The notes: generated by a model from the sequence alone, not told the origin. A DNA stretch of 64,000 bases from Pseudomonas baetica (GCF_019733355.1 NZ_JAIHLQ010000019.1:79869-143868); one strand, 5' to 3'. Positions 24,491-34,158 are shown, counted from the stretch's first letter. Numbers and translations are program-made.

Positions 24491-26110
24491 ATGAGCCTGT
24501 CCCTCCTGAGCCGCTACGCCTTCTTTGCCGTCTGCGTGATATTCACTCTCGCCAGCCTGCCTTTCCTCGAACACGACTGGCTTTGGCCGATCACTGCCGT
24601 GACCGGCGTATTGAGCCTGGTCGGCCTGTTCGACTTGATGCAGAGCCCGCACGCGGTACGCCGCAATTACCCGATCCTGGGCAACATTCGATACCTGGTC
24701 GAAGGCATCCGCCCGGAAATTCGCCAATACCTGCTCGAGTCCGACAGCGACGCCCTGCCCTTCTCCCGCGCCCAGCGTTCGCTGGTGTACTCGCGGGCGA
24801 AGAATGAAAGCGCCGACAAACCGTTCGGCACGCTGATCGACGTGTATCAATCGGGTTTCGAATTCATCGGCCACTCGATGCGCCCGGCGCCGTTGAGCGA
24901 CCCCAGCAGTTTCCGCGTCACCGTCGGCGGCCCGCAGTGCACTCAACCGTACTCGGCGTCGGTGTTCAACATCTCGGCGATGAGCTTCGGCTCGCTCAGC
25001 GCCAACGCGATTCGCGCACTCAATCAGGGCGCGAAACTCGGCAACTTCGCCCACGACACCGGTGAAGGCAGCATCAGCCCGTATCACCGCGAAAACGGCG
25101 GCGACCTGACCTGGGAACTGGGCAGCGGCTACTTCGGTTGCCGCACCAGCGACGGCCGTTTCGACCCGGAACGCTTCGCCACGCAAGCGCAAAACCCGCA
25201 AGTGCGGATGATCGAAATCAAGATGAGCCAAGGCGCCAAACCCGGCCACGGCGGGATTCTGCCCAAGCACAAAGTCACCCGGGAAATCGCCGAGACTCGC
25301 GGCATCATGATGGGCGAAGACTGCGTCTCGCCGTCACGCCACAGTGCGTTTTCCACGCCAATCGAAATGATGCATTTCATCCAGCAACTGCGTGAACTGT
25401 CCGGCGGCAAACCGGTGGGCTTCAAGTTCTGCCTCGGCCACCCGTGGGAGTTCATGGGCATCGCCAAAGCCATGCTCGAAACCGGCATCCTTCCCGACTT
25501 CATCGTCGTCGACGGCAAGGAAGGCGGCACCGGCGCGGCCCCTGTGGAATTCACCGACCACATCGGCGTGCCGATGCGCGAAGGTCTGCTGTTCGTCCAC
25601 AACACCCTGGTCGGCCTGAACCTGCGCGACAAGATCAAACTCGGCGCCAGCGGCAAGATCGTCAGCGCCTTCGACATCGCCAGCGTGCTGGCCATCGGCG
25701 CCGATTGGGCCAACTCCGCGCGCGGCTTCATGTTCGCCATCGGCTGCATCCAGTCGCAAAGCTGCCACACCAATAAATGCCCGACCGGCGTCGCCACTCA
25801 GGATGCCTTGCGCCAACGCGCACTGGTCGTGCCGGACAAGGCGCAGCGTGTGTTCAACTTCCATCGCAACACGTTGAAGGCTTTGGCGGAAATGCTCGCA
25901 GCGGCCGGACTGGAACACCCTTCGCAACTGTCGGCCAAGCACCTGGTACGACGCATGTCGGCGACCGAGATCAAACTGTTCTCGCAACTGCATGTGTTTT
26001 TGAAGCCGGGGGAATTGCTCACCGGGGAAGTGAACGGCGAGTTTTACTCGCGGATGTGGCAGATGGCGCGGGCAGACAGTTTTGAGCCGATGGAAGTGGC
26101 AGTGCCGTAA
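24491..26110 (+). CDS. FMN-binding glutamate synthase-like membrane protein
   Basis: The product is 539 residues. Two hydrophobic helices lie at about 8-45, followed by a domain like the FMN barrel of glutamate synthase large subunit: NISAMSFGSLSANAIRALNQ, then HDTGEGSISPYH, PGHGGILPKHKV and DGKEGGTGAAP. The cysteine cluster segment CIQSQSCHTNKCPTGVATQD corresponds to the 3Fe-4S region in GltB. It lacks the amidotransferase domain, so it is not a complete glutamate synthase; its reaction is unknown. AAGGA precedes the ATG by 6 bases. It stands alone, ending at a strong hairpin. Confidence 0.85.
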   Translation: MSLSLLSRYAFFAVCVIFTLASLPFLEHDWLWPITAVTGVLSLVGLFDLMQSPHAVRRNYPILGNIRYLVEGIRPEIRQYLLESDSDALPFSRAQRSLVYSRAKNESADKPFGTLIDVYQSGFEFIGHSMRPAPLSDPSSFRVTVGGPQCTQPYSASVFNISAMSFGSLSANAIRALNQGAKLGNFAHDTGEGSISPYHRENGGDLTWELGSGYFGCRTSDGRFDPERFATQAQNPQVRMIEIKMSQGAKPGHGGILPKHKVTREIAETRGIMMGEDCVSPSRHSAFSTPIEMMHFIQQLRELSGGKPVGFKFCLGHPWEFMGIAKAMLETGILPDFIVVDGKEGGTGAAPVEFTDHIGVPMREGLLFVHNTLVGLNLRDKIKLGASGKIVSAFDIASVLAIGADWANSARGFMFAIGCIQSQSCHTNKCPTGVATQDALRQRALVVPDKAQRVFNFHRNTLKALAEMLAAAGLEHPSQLSAKHLVRRMSATEIKLFSQLHVFLKPGELLTGEVNGEFYSRMWQMARADSFEPMEVAVP

Positions 26111-26119
26111 TTGCACTTT

Positions 26120-26149
26120 GGCGTACCTACGCTATTGAGTAGGTACGCC
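26120..26149. terminator. Bidirectional hairpin between convergent genes
   Basis: GGCGTACCTAC and GTAGGTACGCC form a perfect 11-bp stem with an 8-base loop, immediately between the glutamate synthase-like stop and the last gene of the leftward glycosylation operon. No T run follows. Confidence 0.6.
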
Positions 26150-26160
26150 CCTCTCCGAGC

Positions 26161-27582
26161 CTATGGTTTCAGTGAGCGAAACTCCAACAAGCGCACCTCA
26201 TTCAGTTCTTCCTTGCTGATAAGTACAGCGTTGAACTGCTTTAAAAAAACCTCATCCGACTCCAGGCTTGGAATATATGTTGTTTCCAGAACATAAAATT
26301 TTTCCGGCGACCGCATAGCGTTCAGGTCGGACGCAATTTTTTTGAAATCTCCAACATGCACAGGGGACCCTAGCAACTTGAAATACACTCCAAACTGAAT
26401 ATCATCACTCGAATAAACCGGAACACCATGACCTTTACTGATAGCCGACTCGACAATTTCACGCATTTGCATACTATTAAAAGCCGGGTTCTGCCCCTGC
26501 ACAAATTTACTGCCGCCCTTAAACACCGGTGTTGCAGAAAAGCATAAAAACACAACAAGCACTAACATCCTGACTGCTTTATCTTCGATACCCTCGATAG
26601 CAAAAGCAATCAACAACAATACAACCGGCAGTAAAACAATAAAATTTCGAACGGTTGTCACAGGCGTAAAATAAACAGAGCATACATACGGCACCACCAC
26701 ACCTAACATCAACCAGAACGCCAGCAGCCGAAAGGCTTCTTTTTTTCGCTCACTTACTGTCAGCGACACGAATCCGGCAATGAACATTATTGCCGCCATG
26801 AATGCCAAAAATGCATTGCCAAAATATTCAGAAAAAACCACAAAGAAAAAAGTTTCGCCCGGGGGGCGAATCCAGAAGTCTTGGCGACCGAAGGCCATTT
26901 CCGTATACGACAGCCCCGGAAGGACGGTTAAAACGGTAAAAAAACCTGCGCCCAAAAACCTATAAAAAATATCGAGGGCAAGGTCTTTTTTCAGCAACAT
27001 GTAGAGTGCAAGACACGCCTGAGAAAACACCGCCAGATAACCAAAATAATGGGTATTTACCAACATGGCAGAAACAACAAAATAACCCAAAAAATCAATA
27101 AATCCGGACTGCCTGACACAACGTATAAATAGCCAAAAGGACACAACCGTTAAAAACACCAAAAGCGCATAAGAGCGAGTTTCATTAGAGTATCGAATCA
27201 GGAAATAATTAACTGCCACAAGCCAGGCAAACAGAACACCTACCTGTTGATCAAACAGTTTGCGCCCCAAAAAAAACACACTCGGAATCAATAACACACC
27301 GAGGGAAGCTGACAGATATCGCCCTGTAAACTCCCCAAAGCCAAAGCAATGATAATAGACCCATAGCAAAACCTGATAACACGGGGGATGAACGTCACTT
27401 AAAGTCGCGCGATAAACATCAACAAAATGATGATCAGGATCACTGACCGAAACGCTAAAGGCCTCATCAAGCCAGAGACCTCCAGAATCAATATGACGCA
27501 ATCGCAAATAAACCCCTACCAACATCGCTGCTACCAGTGACATATAAACCGCTAGCGGTCTGCTCTCAAGTTTAAACTTCAT
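26161..27582 (-). CDS. GT-C (GT39/ArnT-like) membrane glycosyltransferase
   Basis: The product is 473 residues with about ten membrane helices. Near the N-terminus, after the first helix, is the GT-C signature LRHIDSGGLWLDEAFSVSVS, with the acidic pair in LWLDEA that binds the lipid-phosphate-sugar donor in this fold. SDVHPPCYQVLLWVYY follows, as in GT39-related proteins. A periplasmic C-terminal tail ends the protein. The gene is clearly more AT-rich than its neighbours, suggesting transfer. It is the last gene of the leftward operon, so it probably uses the polyprenyl-phosphate sugar made by the upstream genes. AGGAG lies about 10 bases before ATG. Confidence 0.82.
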   Translation of the reverse strand: MKFKLESRPLAVYMSLVAAMLVGVYLRLRHIDSGGLWLDEAFSVSVSDPDHHFVDVYRATLSDVHPPCYQVLLWVYYHCFGFGEFTGRYLSASLGVLLIPSVFFLGRKLFDQQVGVLFAWLVAVNYFLIRYSNETRSYALLVFLTVVSFWLFIRCVRQSGFIDFLGYFVVSAMLVNTHYFGYLAVFSQACLALYMLLKKDLALDIFYRFLGAGFFTVLTVLPGLSYTEMAFGRQDFWIRPPGETFFFVVFSEYFGNAFLAFMAAIMFIAGFVSLTVSERKKEAFRLLAFWLMLGVVVPYVCSVYFTPVTTVRNFIVLLPVVLLLIAFAIEGIEDKAVRMLVLVVFLCFSATPVFKGGSKFVQGQNPAFNSMQMREIVESAISKGHGVPVYSSDDIQFGVYFKLLGSPVHVGDFKKIASDLNAMRSPEKFYVLETTYIPSLESDEVFLKQFNAVLISKEELNEVRLLEFRSLKP

Positions 27583-27623
27583 TCCCTTATTGCTCCTGAT
27601 TAGTCACGCGACTTGATCATTCC

Positions 27624-28571
27624 CTATATATCGACCTTTATTCTCGACAACGCCACAGCGCCTACCCCAACCGCGAGCCACAACGTCGCCAACCGCAACA
27701 ACATCGTCGCCGCAATCGCATCCGGCAACGCCACGTCACCCGACACCAGTAACGTCACCATCACCGCTTCGGCACTGCCCAACCCGCCGGGCATAAAACT
27801 TAATGCCCCGGCCAACATGGAAACGGCATAAATGAACATCGCGAATGTCAGAGGTATACCCGCGCCCATGGCATTGAGAATCCAGTAAAACGCCAGCGCT
27901 TCCAGCCCCCAGGTCAGAAGACTCAACAACGTCGCGCCGATCTGGCGACGTGGGGTGTGGCAACTGTGGGACTGGTGCAACACATGAACGACATGACGCA
28001 ACAGGCGGGGAAACCAGCCGCTCCTTTGTTCGACCCGCCGATCAAGGGCACTGACAAGACCTGGTCGGGACACCAGCAAGACGCTGCACGCCAATAGCAC
28101 CAGACAGGCGACGATCATCGACAACCATTCGGGATGCGCGCTCAGGCCGAACAAGGCCAATGCCACCATCGCCAGCAAATCCGACAGGCGCTCACTGAAC
28201 AGCGCGGCAAAACTGTGTGGATAAGGCACGTCCCACCGCCTGAGCAAAACCCCGCGCAACGCCTCGCCAGCCTTGCCGGGGGTGGTGGTCAAGGCGAATC
28301 CTGCCAGATAGATTTTCAGACTCGGCCACCAAGGCAGTGGATGGCGCAGGGCATTGAGATAGATCTGCCAACGCAAAAATCGCAAACCGTAGCCAAGTAG
28401 AACCAGCCCGACGATTTGCCCACCCTGCCACCACCCCACTCGACTGACGGCCGCGCTCACGGCCGACCACCCACCCCACAGGGAAACAGCCAGGTACGCG
28501 AGGGCGGAGCAGACCACCGAACCGATCAGCACCCGATAGCGCCACCCGGAGAGCATCAGCGCCTGGTTCAT
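27624..28571 (-). CDS. Lysylphosphatidylglycerol synthase-TM/AglD-like flippase-type protein
   Basis: The product is 315 residues with about eight membrane helices. It has family-type segments: LRFLRWQIYLNAL, FALTTTPGKAGEALRGVLLR near 95-115, FSERLSDLLAMVAL, and SFMPGGLGSAEAVMV near the C-terminus. This UPF0104-like fold occurs in MprF and in proteins associated with polyprenyl-linked glycan assembly. A role moving or handling lipid-linked sugar is inferred from context. The start MNQALML overlaps the stop of the SDR gene by ATGA, so the genes are coupled. Confidence 0.82.
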   Translation of the reverse strand: MNQALMLSGWRYRVLIGSVVCSALAYLAVSLWGGWSAVSAAVSRVGWWQGGQIVGLVLLGYGLRFLRWQIYLNALRHPLPWWPSLKIYLAGFALTTTPGKAGEALRGVLLRRWDVPYPHSFAALFSERLSDLLAMVALALFGLSAHPEWLSMIVACLVLLACSVLLVSRPGLVSALDRRVEQRSGWFPRLLRHVVHVLHQSHSCHTPRRQIGATLLSLLTWGLEALAFYWILNAMGAGIPLTFAMFIYAVSMLAGALSFMPGGLGSAEAVMVTLLVSGDVALPDAIAATMLLRLATLWLAVGVGAVALSRIKVDI

Positions 28572-29308
28572 AGATTCAGCCTCTTGAAAATCGGCTGCGG
28601 TATGGCCCGAATCAACCACATGATCCACGCCCAGAATCCGGGTACATAAAGCACCGTCCTCTTGCGTTCAATACCTGAAACGATTCGTCGGGCAACGGCA
28701 TCCGGTTGCGCAATCAGCAGCGCCGGTATCGCCAGCCCTTGAGTCATCGGCGTATCGACAAAACCGGGTTTGATAGTGATCACGTGCACTCCCGATTTGA
28801 ACAAGCGTGCGCGCAACCCCTCGCAAAACGCGGTAACCGCCGCTTTGGCTGCGCCATACACATAATTGGAAGGGCGTCCGCGATCGCCGGCAACGGATGA
28901 AATGACGGCTAACGTGCCACGGCGCTGAACGGCCATGCCATTAGCCAACAGCGTCAGCAGGGTAATCACTGAAGTGGCGTTATTGGCAAATGCCTTCGCA
29001 GTCATCTCAACGGATTGTTCGCACTCACGTTGATTCGGCAAGGTGCCGTAGGCAATCAGGCAGATATCCACTGTCTGCAACGTCGTCAGGCAGCGCTCGA
29101 ACATGACGGTGTGTTCGGCGGTATTGCTGACGTCCATCACATGCGGTGTCACCGCTCGCGCACCTCGGGCCTGCAGATCAGCGCAGGTTTGCTGCAGCTT
29201 TTGCCCATCCCTGGCGACGAGAAAAAACTCGCTCCGTTCAGCCGCCCACAGTCGCGCGCAGGCGCTGGCAATGGCCGATGTGGCGCCCACAATCAATATT
29301 TTTTTCAT
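28568..29308 (-). CDS. DprE2-like short-chain dehydrogenase/reductase
   Basis: The product is 246 residues. The NAD(P)-binding motif is GATSAIASA at residues 8-16; the catalytic Ser and Tyr-x-x-x-Lys occur in VISSVAGDRGRPSNYVYGAA followed by K. A C-terminal hydrophobic tail (WAWIMWLIRAIPQPIFK) could touch the membrane, as in DprE2. Mycobacterial DprE2 reduces the 2-keto intermediate of decaprenylphosphoryl-ribose to the arabinose form. Direct adjacency and an ATGA overlap with a DprE1-like oxidase make the same step likely here. Confidence 0.87.
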   Translation of the reverse strand: MKKILIVGATSAIASACARLWAAERSEFFLVARDGQKLQQTCADLQARGARAVTPHVMDVSNTAEHTVMFERCLTTLQTVDICLIAYGTLPNQRECEQSVEMTAKAFANNATSVITLLTLLANGMAVQRRGTLAVISSVAGDRGRPSNYVYGAAKAAVTAFCEGLRARLFKSGVHVITIKPGFVDTPMTQGLAIPALLIAQPDAVARRIVSGIERKRTVLYVPGFWAWIMWLIRAIPQPIFKRLNL

Positions 29309-30663
29309 CGCAGAACTCGCTGCCAGAAACGGGAAATCAGGGCCGGGTCGCGCAGTGCTTCCACTTGCTCCCAGGCGGGATAGGCTTGGCGAAAATCACT
29401 GCCGCTCATGTGGGCGTCTTTCGCTGGGTACAAACGGCCATGCGCTTCGCGGACGATGGCATCCAGACGCGGCAAGAGCTTTTTCGTCAGGGCATTGTTC
29501 TGCGCAAAATCCAATGCCAGTGAAGTGCCCGGCATTGGAAAGGACAGCAGCCCGGGGGACGCCATATCGCCGCAGCGCTTGAGTACAGCGAGAAAGGAGC
29601 CGGAACCGCTGCGGGCGATGGAATTGAGTAGCTCGGACAAGGCTGCTTGCGCCACCGAGCTTGGCAAAACACACTGAAACTGCTGGAAGCCCTTGCGTCC
29701 GTAGATGCGGTTCCAGTGTTCGATGCCATCCAGTGGATAGAAAAACGGACTGTAGGCGACCGTCCGATATTGTCTGCTGGCCGGTTGTCGCTGCCAGTAA
29801 TGACGGTTGAACAGTTTCAAAGTGAGCGGATTGATCAGCGACACCGGTGGCCGAATCGGCATGTGCAGCGAACGCGGTACTGCGGCCTGAAGTGCACCCG
29901 TTTCGCGATGATCGCCAGCGGTAAAAACACCGCGCCCTCGCGCATTGCCAGTGGCCAGACAGTCGATCCATGCAACGCTGTATTCGTGGCGGGCATCCAT
30001 CTCGGCGGATAAGGCAAAGAAGTCATTCAGCCCCTCAAAACGAACCCGCGTGGTGTCGATCAGACTGGACTGGATCTTGCGTAGACGGATCTTCACCCAA
30101 GTGATGACGCCCGTCAGGCCCAGGCCACCCAGGGTGGCGGCAAACCACTGGGGATTCTCTTTTGGGGAACAGACCATCGGCGGTTGCATGGATCGGTGTA
30201 AACCAAAACTCACCACCGAATGGGCAAACGTACCGCACCGGTGATGGTTCTTGCCGTGTACATCATTGGCCACGGCTCCGCCCAGCGTGACATGCCGCGT
30301 CCCGGGTGTGACCTGCAAAAACCAGCCATGGGGGATAGACAGCAGCAAAATCTCGCCCAAGGTCACTCCGGCCTCGGCGCAAATCTCACCGTTCTCCCAG
30401 TCAGCCTCGATGAAGCGACTCAAGGGACGTAACTGCAACACATGATCACTGACGGCCAGACAGCTGTCGCCATAGCTGCGGCCATTGCCGAACGGCAACG
30501 TTGTGCCGTGGGTTTCGATCAACCGCTGCCACTGCGATCCGACGTCAGTTTGCCAGTGGCAGGGGTGGCCGGTTTGCGGGGCAAAGGGGAAATTGCCCCA
30601 TGACGAGAGTGACAAGGCCACGCGCGCTCGTTCATAACCGGCTTTCGCTGAATTACTCGACAT
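29305..30663 (-). CDS. DprE1-like FAD-dependent decaprenylphosphoryl-ribose 2'-oxidase
   Basis: The product is 452 residues. The VAO-type FAD domain is marked by LPFGNGRSYGDSCL near residues 56-70 and TPGTRHVTLGGAVANDVHGK followed by NHH, a stretch very like mycobacterial DprE1. Near the C-terminus YPAKDAHMSG keeps the active-site lysine equivalent (YTAKD in M. tuberculosis). The position of the mycobacterial cysteine targeted by benzothiazinones appears to be alanine (SLALDFA against NICVDFP). It would oxidise C2' of a polyprenylphosphoryl ribose. The start MSSNSAK lies inside the last codons of the upstream gene (11-base overlap). Confidence 0.88.
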   Translation of the reverse strand: MSSNSAKAGYERARVALSLSSWGNFPFAPQTGHPCHWQTDVGSQWQRLIETHGTTLPFGNGRSYGDSCLAVSDHVLQLRPLSRFIEADWENGEICAEAGVTLGEILLLSIPHGWFLQVTPGTRHVTLGGAVANDVHGKNHHRCGTFAHSVVSFGLHRSMQPPMVCSPKENPQWFAATLGGLGLTGVITWVKIRLRKIQSSLIDTTRVRFEGLNDFFALSAEMDARHEYSVAWIDCLATGNARGRGVFTAGDHRETGALQAAVPRSLHMPIRPPVSLINPLTLKLFNRHYWQRQPASRQYRTVAYSPFFYPLDGIEHWNRIYGRKGFQQFQCVLPSSVAQAALSELLNSIARSGSGSFLAVLKRCGDMASPGLLSFPMPGTSLALDFAQNNALTKKLLPRLDAIVREAHGRLYPAKDAHMSGSDFRQAYPAWEQVEALRDPALISRFWQRVLR

Positions 30664-32160
30664 AGTTGATCTCAAACTTATCGCTCGAATTCAGCGCACG
30701 AAACTCCGTCAGCACCGACTTAAGCTTGTCAGCGGATGCAGCGTCCACGGCATAAAGAGAGACAGAGTCCTGCGCTGAAGTGATATTCGGAACAGCCAGT
30801 TTCAGACGGGCAATCTTTATAAAATTCGCGGGCCGCTGACGGAACCAGCCATCATAAATAAAAGCGTATTTAACATTGTGTTGCTTCATCAAAGCGCCAA
30901 TCCAAAGCGAGTTGCTTTCCGCGCGCTTCAATTGCAACGCCTCATAACTCGCCAGACCGCCAAGATCCAATACATATTGATCGGTCGCCAATGAAACAAG
31001 CCCGAGATCATTAACTGCCAACGGCTCATTCAACCGAGAGGCAATTTTTGACATTACGTATTGCTGGTTATTGATATTCGCCGACGCCCATGGGGTACTC
31101 AACGTCACGTAAAAAAGCCCAGTAAAGGCCAATGGCAAACAACTGAAAACCATCACCATGCAGCGATCACTGAGATGCCTGCTACAGGCCGCTAGAAAAA
31201 ACATGGCAATAAAAGCAAGCCAATAAATCTCATATCGACCGTACCACCCCGTCTTGCCAAATAGTGTATGACATAGAGTGACACTTAACAGCAGCATGAT
31301 CAGCGACGTTCTACCTGAGTAATACCAGCAGAACATCAAGACGGCGAAGATAACCCACCCACCTTGCCTGCATTGATCCAGCGCATGTTCGGCAAGGGAT
31401 TGCAGGCCAGAAATATCCGACTTTGCCAGTACCGAAGAGGGTAATAACCCCAGCCCCAGGCTGTTCAGGAAAAAGCTGAAGGATGCCAGGGCCAGCAGTA
31501 TCGCGATACCGCAATACAATGGTCTGCTGCGTTCACCATTCAACAAGAGATAAACCAATGTGGGCAATGAAATCGCCAAACCTTCGTAGCGTACCAATGG
31601 CAGTAAAAAAATCGCCAGGTAGAGAATATTTGGCAACTTTGTCTCTTCAATAAACTCCTTGCGCACCATGCCGGCGGCAATCAAGCTCGTCAGATAAACT
31701 TGCAGGCTATGCTCCATCCCGTTAAAAATCAGCCCGAAAATATTTATTGAAAAAAAAGCCCACACGTCACCACCAGAGGAAACTGACATCTCAGACGCTT
31801 CAACAAATCAACCACCAACAGAAATGTCAGAAACGCAAAAACAACATTGATCACCAACGGTACATAAAAAAACGCACGCCCCCACATTGAAAAAGGCGCG
31901 AGCATAAAAGGCCATATAATACTTGAGGATGGAGCGGAATACTCTCCAGCGTTTATGCCGTAATGCCCAGCCCATATATGTTTGGCCAGCGCCATATGGA
32001 TATAAGGATCATCCAGCGTATAAATCATCACACCATGGTTCATGACCAGGATCGATAGAAACAACAAACCTGTCGGTACAAAAAAAACCAATAGGGCAGT
32101 CGATAGCCCTGAAGCGCTCACAAGTGAGCGTGCGCAAACATGGGTGTTTATTTCACTCAT
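30653..32160 (-). pseudogene. Frameshifted multi-pass membrane protein (GT-C-like)
   Basis: The N-terminal part starts at 32160 (AAGGA 7 bases upstream). It includes LDDPYIHMALAKHIWAGHYG, a donor-binding-like acidic pair after the first helix as in GT-C enzymes. It runs into a stop just after GLFFQ near 31744. The C-terminal part continues in another frame from about 31789, with eight or so membrane helices and a periplasmic tail, to 30653. Both parts meet at a run of eight A on the plus strand (31750-31757); one extra base there would join them as VVTCGLFFSINIFGLIFNG. It could be a real disruption, a slippage-controlled phase switch or a sequencing error. AT-rich relative to neighbours. Confidence 0.78.
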
Positions 32161-32247
32161 TGGCGAAGTCCTTTTCGAACCCGATTAATGAATCCCCAAA
32201 CAGACCTGTCAATCGCCTTAGGCACTTTGTTCGTTGGTTGATCCGTT

Positions 32248-33717
32248 TCATGCCGCCGCCCAGAAAATCAGGCAGAACACCGCCCCCATCGCCAGACTCA
32301 AGCGATCGCGCAGTGCGAACACCACCGGGTCGTCATTCATTCGGCCGCGATGGGTCAGCAGCCAGATCCGGGTGATCCACAGCAGCAACACAGGGCAGGC
32401 AAGCCAGATCCATCGTGGATGCGCATAGAGCGCGATGGTCGCGCTGTCATGGATGTACAGCGCCAGCACCATGACGGTGAGATAACCGGACGCAGCGCCC
32501 AATGATGAAAGCATGGCCAGATCGGCGGGAAAGTAATCCCGGCCACCGGTTTTCCCGGTGATGCCACTGTGCAGGGCGACCAGCAGTTCGGCATAGCGTT
32601 TGACCAGCGCCAGACTCAAAAACATGAACATGGAGAAGGCCAGCATCCAGCCAGTCAATTCCAGTTCAAAAGCGGCGCCACCGGCAATGATGCGCAGGGT
32701 GTACAGCAGCGCCAGGGTAATCACGTCGAGCGCCATCAGCCGCTTCAACACCAGTGAATAAATCAGTGTCAGCACGTAATAGCAGGCGAGCACCGCCACG
32801 AATGAGCGAGGCAGCCAAACCCAGGCGCCCGTGAAGGACACCAGCAAGAGCAAAGGAAAAACCATCAACCCGGACTTGATCGACAAAGATCCACTGGCGA
32901 AGGGTCGATGGCGCTTGGTTGGATGCTTGCGATCATCGGCAAGATCGAGCAGGTCATTGAGGACGTAGACACCCGATGCACACAATCCGAAAAACACGAA
33001 AGCCAGCACGCCGTGCCAAAGCGGCAGTGGATTGGCCAGTTGATGGGCGGCGAGCAGAGGGACAAAAATCAGCGCGTTCTTCACCCATTGATGAATGCGC
33101 AAGGCTTTATACCAACTCCTGAATGTCGTCGCGTCAGAGCGGATCACCTGAGCAATGTTGCCCAGGTGCCGAATGGCACGCTCGACGCCCGGGAACGGAT
33201 TGACGACATAGGCATGCCTGGCGGAGCGCCATATCGGCAGATCGTCGAATGAATTACCGACGTAGTCGAACCCTTCCTCACCGTACAACGTCACCAGCAC
33301 ATCACGTTTGTGCGCCCCTGACAGGTTGCGCTCAAGCGTCGTCCCCAACACCTCATCAAACACCTGAAGGTGCTCGGCAATGCGCACTGCCAATGAGTAG
33401 TGGCTGGCCGTAGCGAGGACTATTTTTCGGCCGCTGTTGCGTTGCGCCTCAATCATCCAGAGTACGTCGGGATCGTAGGGCAAGGTCGCGACATCGATGT
33501 CCGTTGATTGCGCCAACTGCTCTTTCAAATACGCTTTGCCATGAGTGAGCCAGGCCAGCGGTTTCAGACATTGCAAAGGCTTGCTGCGCACAAAGGCCAT
33601 TGCGCATTCGAACAGCAAATCGGACTTGAGGAGAGTGCCGTCCAGGTCGACCACGAAAGGTTGTGAAGTCACACGAGACTCGGACGCTGGAAGGCAATCA
33701 GTCACTGATACGTTCAT
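32248..33717 (-). CDS. HAD phosphatase fused to UbiA-type prenyl-phosphate phosphoribosyltransferase
   Basis: The product is 489 residues. Residues 15-200 are a HAD-like phosphatase: FVVDLDGTLLKSDLL (DxDGT), LATASH, and YVGNSFDDLPIW as motif IV. Residues 205-489 are a UbiA-fold membrane domain with the Asp-rich motif VLNDLLDLADDRKHPTKRHR (NDxxDxxxD) and about eight helices. In mycobacteria Rv3806c (UbiA fold) transfers phosphoribose to decaprenyl phosphate and a separate phosphatase removes the 5-phosphate; here both could be in one chain. The start overlaps the GtrA stop by ATGA. Confidence 0.87.
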   Translation of the reverse strand: MNVSVTDCLPASESRVTSQPFVVDLDGTLLKSDLLFECAMAFVRSKPLQCLKPLAWLTHGKAYLKEQLAQSTDIDVATLPYDPDVLWMIEAQRNSGRKIVLATASHYSLAVRIAEHLQVFDEVLGTTLERNLSGAHKRDVLVTLYGEEGFDYVGNSFDDLPIWRSARHAYVVNPFPGVERAIRHLGNIAQVIRSDATTFRSWYKALRIHQWVKNALIFVPLLAAHQLANPLPLWHGVLAFVFFGLCASGVYVLNDLLDLADDRKHPTKRHRPFASGSLSIKSGLMVFPLLLLVSFTGAWVWLPRSFVAVLACYYVLTLIYSLVLKRLMALDVITLALLYTLRIIAGGAAFELELTGWMLAFSMFMFLSLALVKRYAELLVALHSGITGKTGGRDYFPADLAMLSSLGAASGYLTVMVLALYIHDSATIALYAHPRWIWLACPVLLLWITRIWLLTHRGRMNDDPVVFALRDRLSLAMGAVFCLIFWAAA

Positions 33718-34076
33718 ATCCGACGCTCCCGAAAGAGCACAAACCGGAAAAAGCAGCACCCCAACAAAATATTCATCAGTGAAAAAAAAGCCACCGTCAC
33801 CAAGCCGGGAAGATGACAGGCATCGGCAATCACGCCCACGCCGAAACTCACCGCGCCCATTGCGCCGACAAACATCAGGTAAGCGAACACCGACGTTTCT
33901 CTCTCGAACGTGTAAAGCGCGTTCACGTAAAACGAGAACGCAGCGGCCACGCAAAACGCCGCAAAATTGCTGGATGCCTGATCGAGGCCGACCGCGGTGC
34001 AGAGCACGAAAAATATTTGCCAGTGGATCAGCGCATCTGCAAAGCCGATCACGCCGGTTGCGGAGAATCCTTTCAT
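33714..34076 (-). CDS. GtrA-family membrane protein
   Basis: A 120-residue, four-helix protein. ATGVIGFADALIHWQIFF at the N-terminus and FSFYVNALYTFERE in the middle match the GtrA family (loop NxxxTF). Family members are thought to move polyprenyl-linked sugars across the membrane; the M. tuberculosis Rv3789 protein, encoded beside dprE1 and dprE2, belongs here. AAGGAACGGAC precedes the ATG. It is the first gene of the leftward operon. Confidence 0.87.
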   Translation of the reverse strand: MKGFSATGVIGFADALIHWQIFFVLCTAVGLDQASSNFAAFCVAAAFSFYVNALYTFERETSVFAYLMFVGAMGAVSFGVGVIADACHLPGLVTVAFFSLMNILLGCCFFRFVLFRERRI

Positions 34077-34136
34077 GTCCGTTCCTTGCTGACTCCGACT
34101 TGTCGGGTCTTCAAGCTAGGCCATGGCGCAGGGGCG

Positions 34137-34158
34137 GTCTACTGTCAGAAATTACAGG
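34137..34158. repeat. 22-bp dispersed repeat, copy 1
   Basis: The segment containing ACTGTCAGAAATTACAGG is identical over 22 bases to 62986-63007. CTGT and ACAG can pair around the centre. The flanks differ. It sits in front of the glycosylation operon, just after a CCGACTTGTCGG palindrome (34095-34106). Confidence 0.7.
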
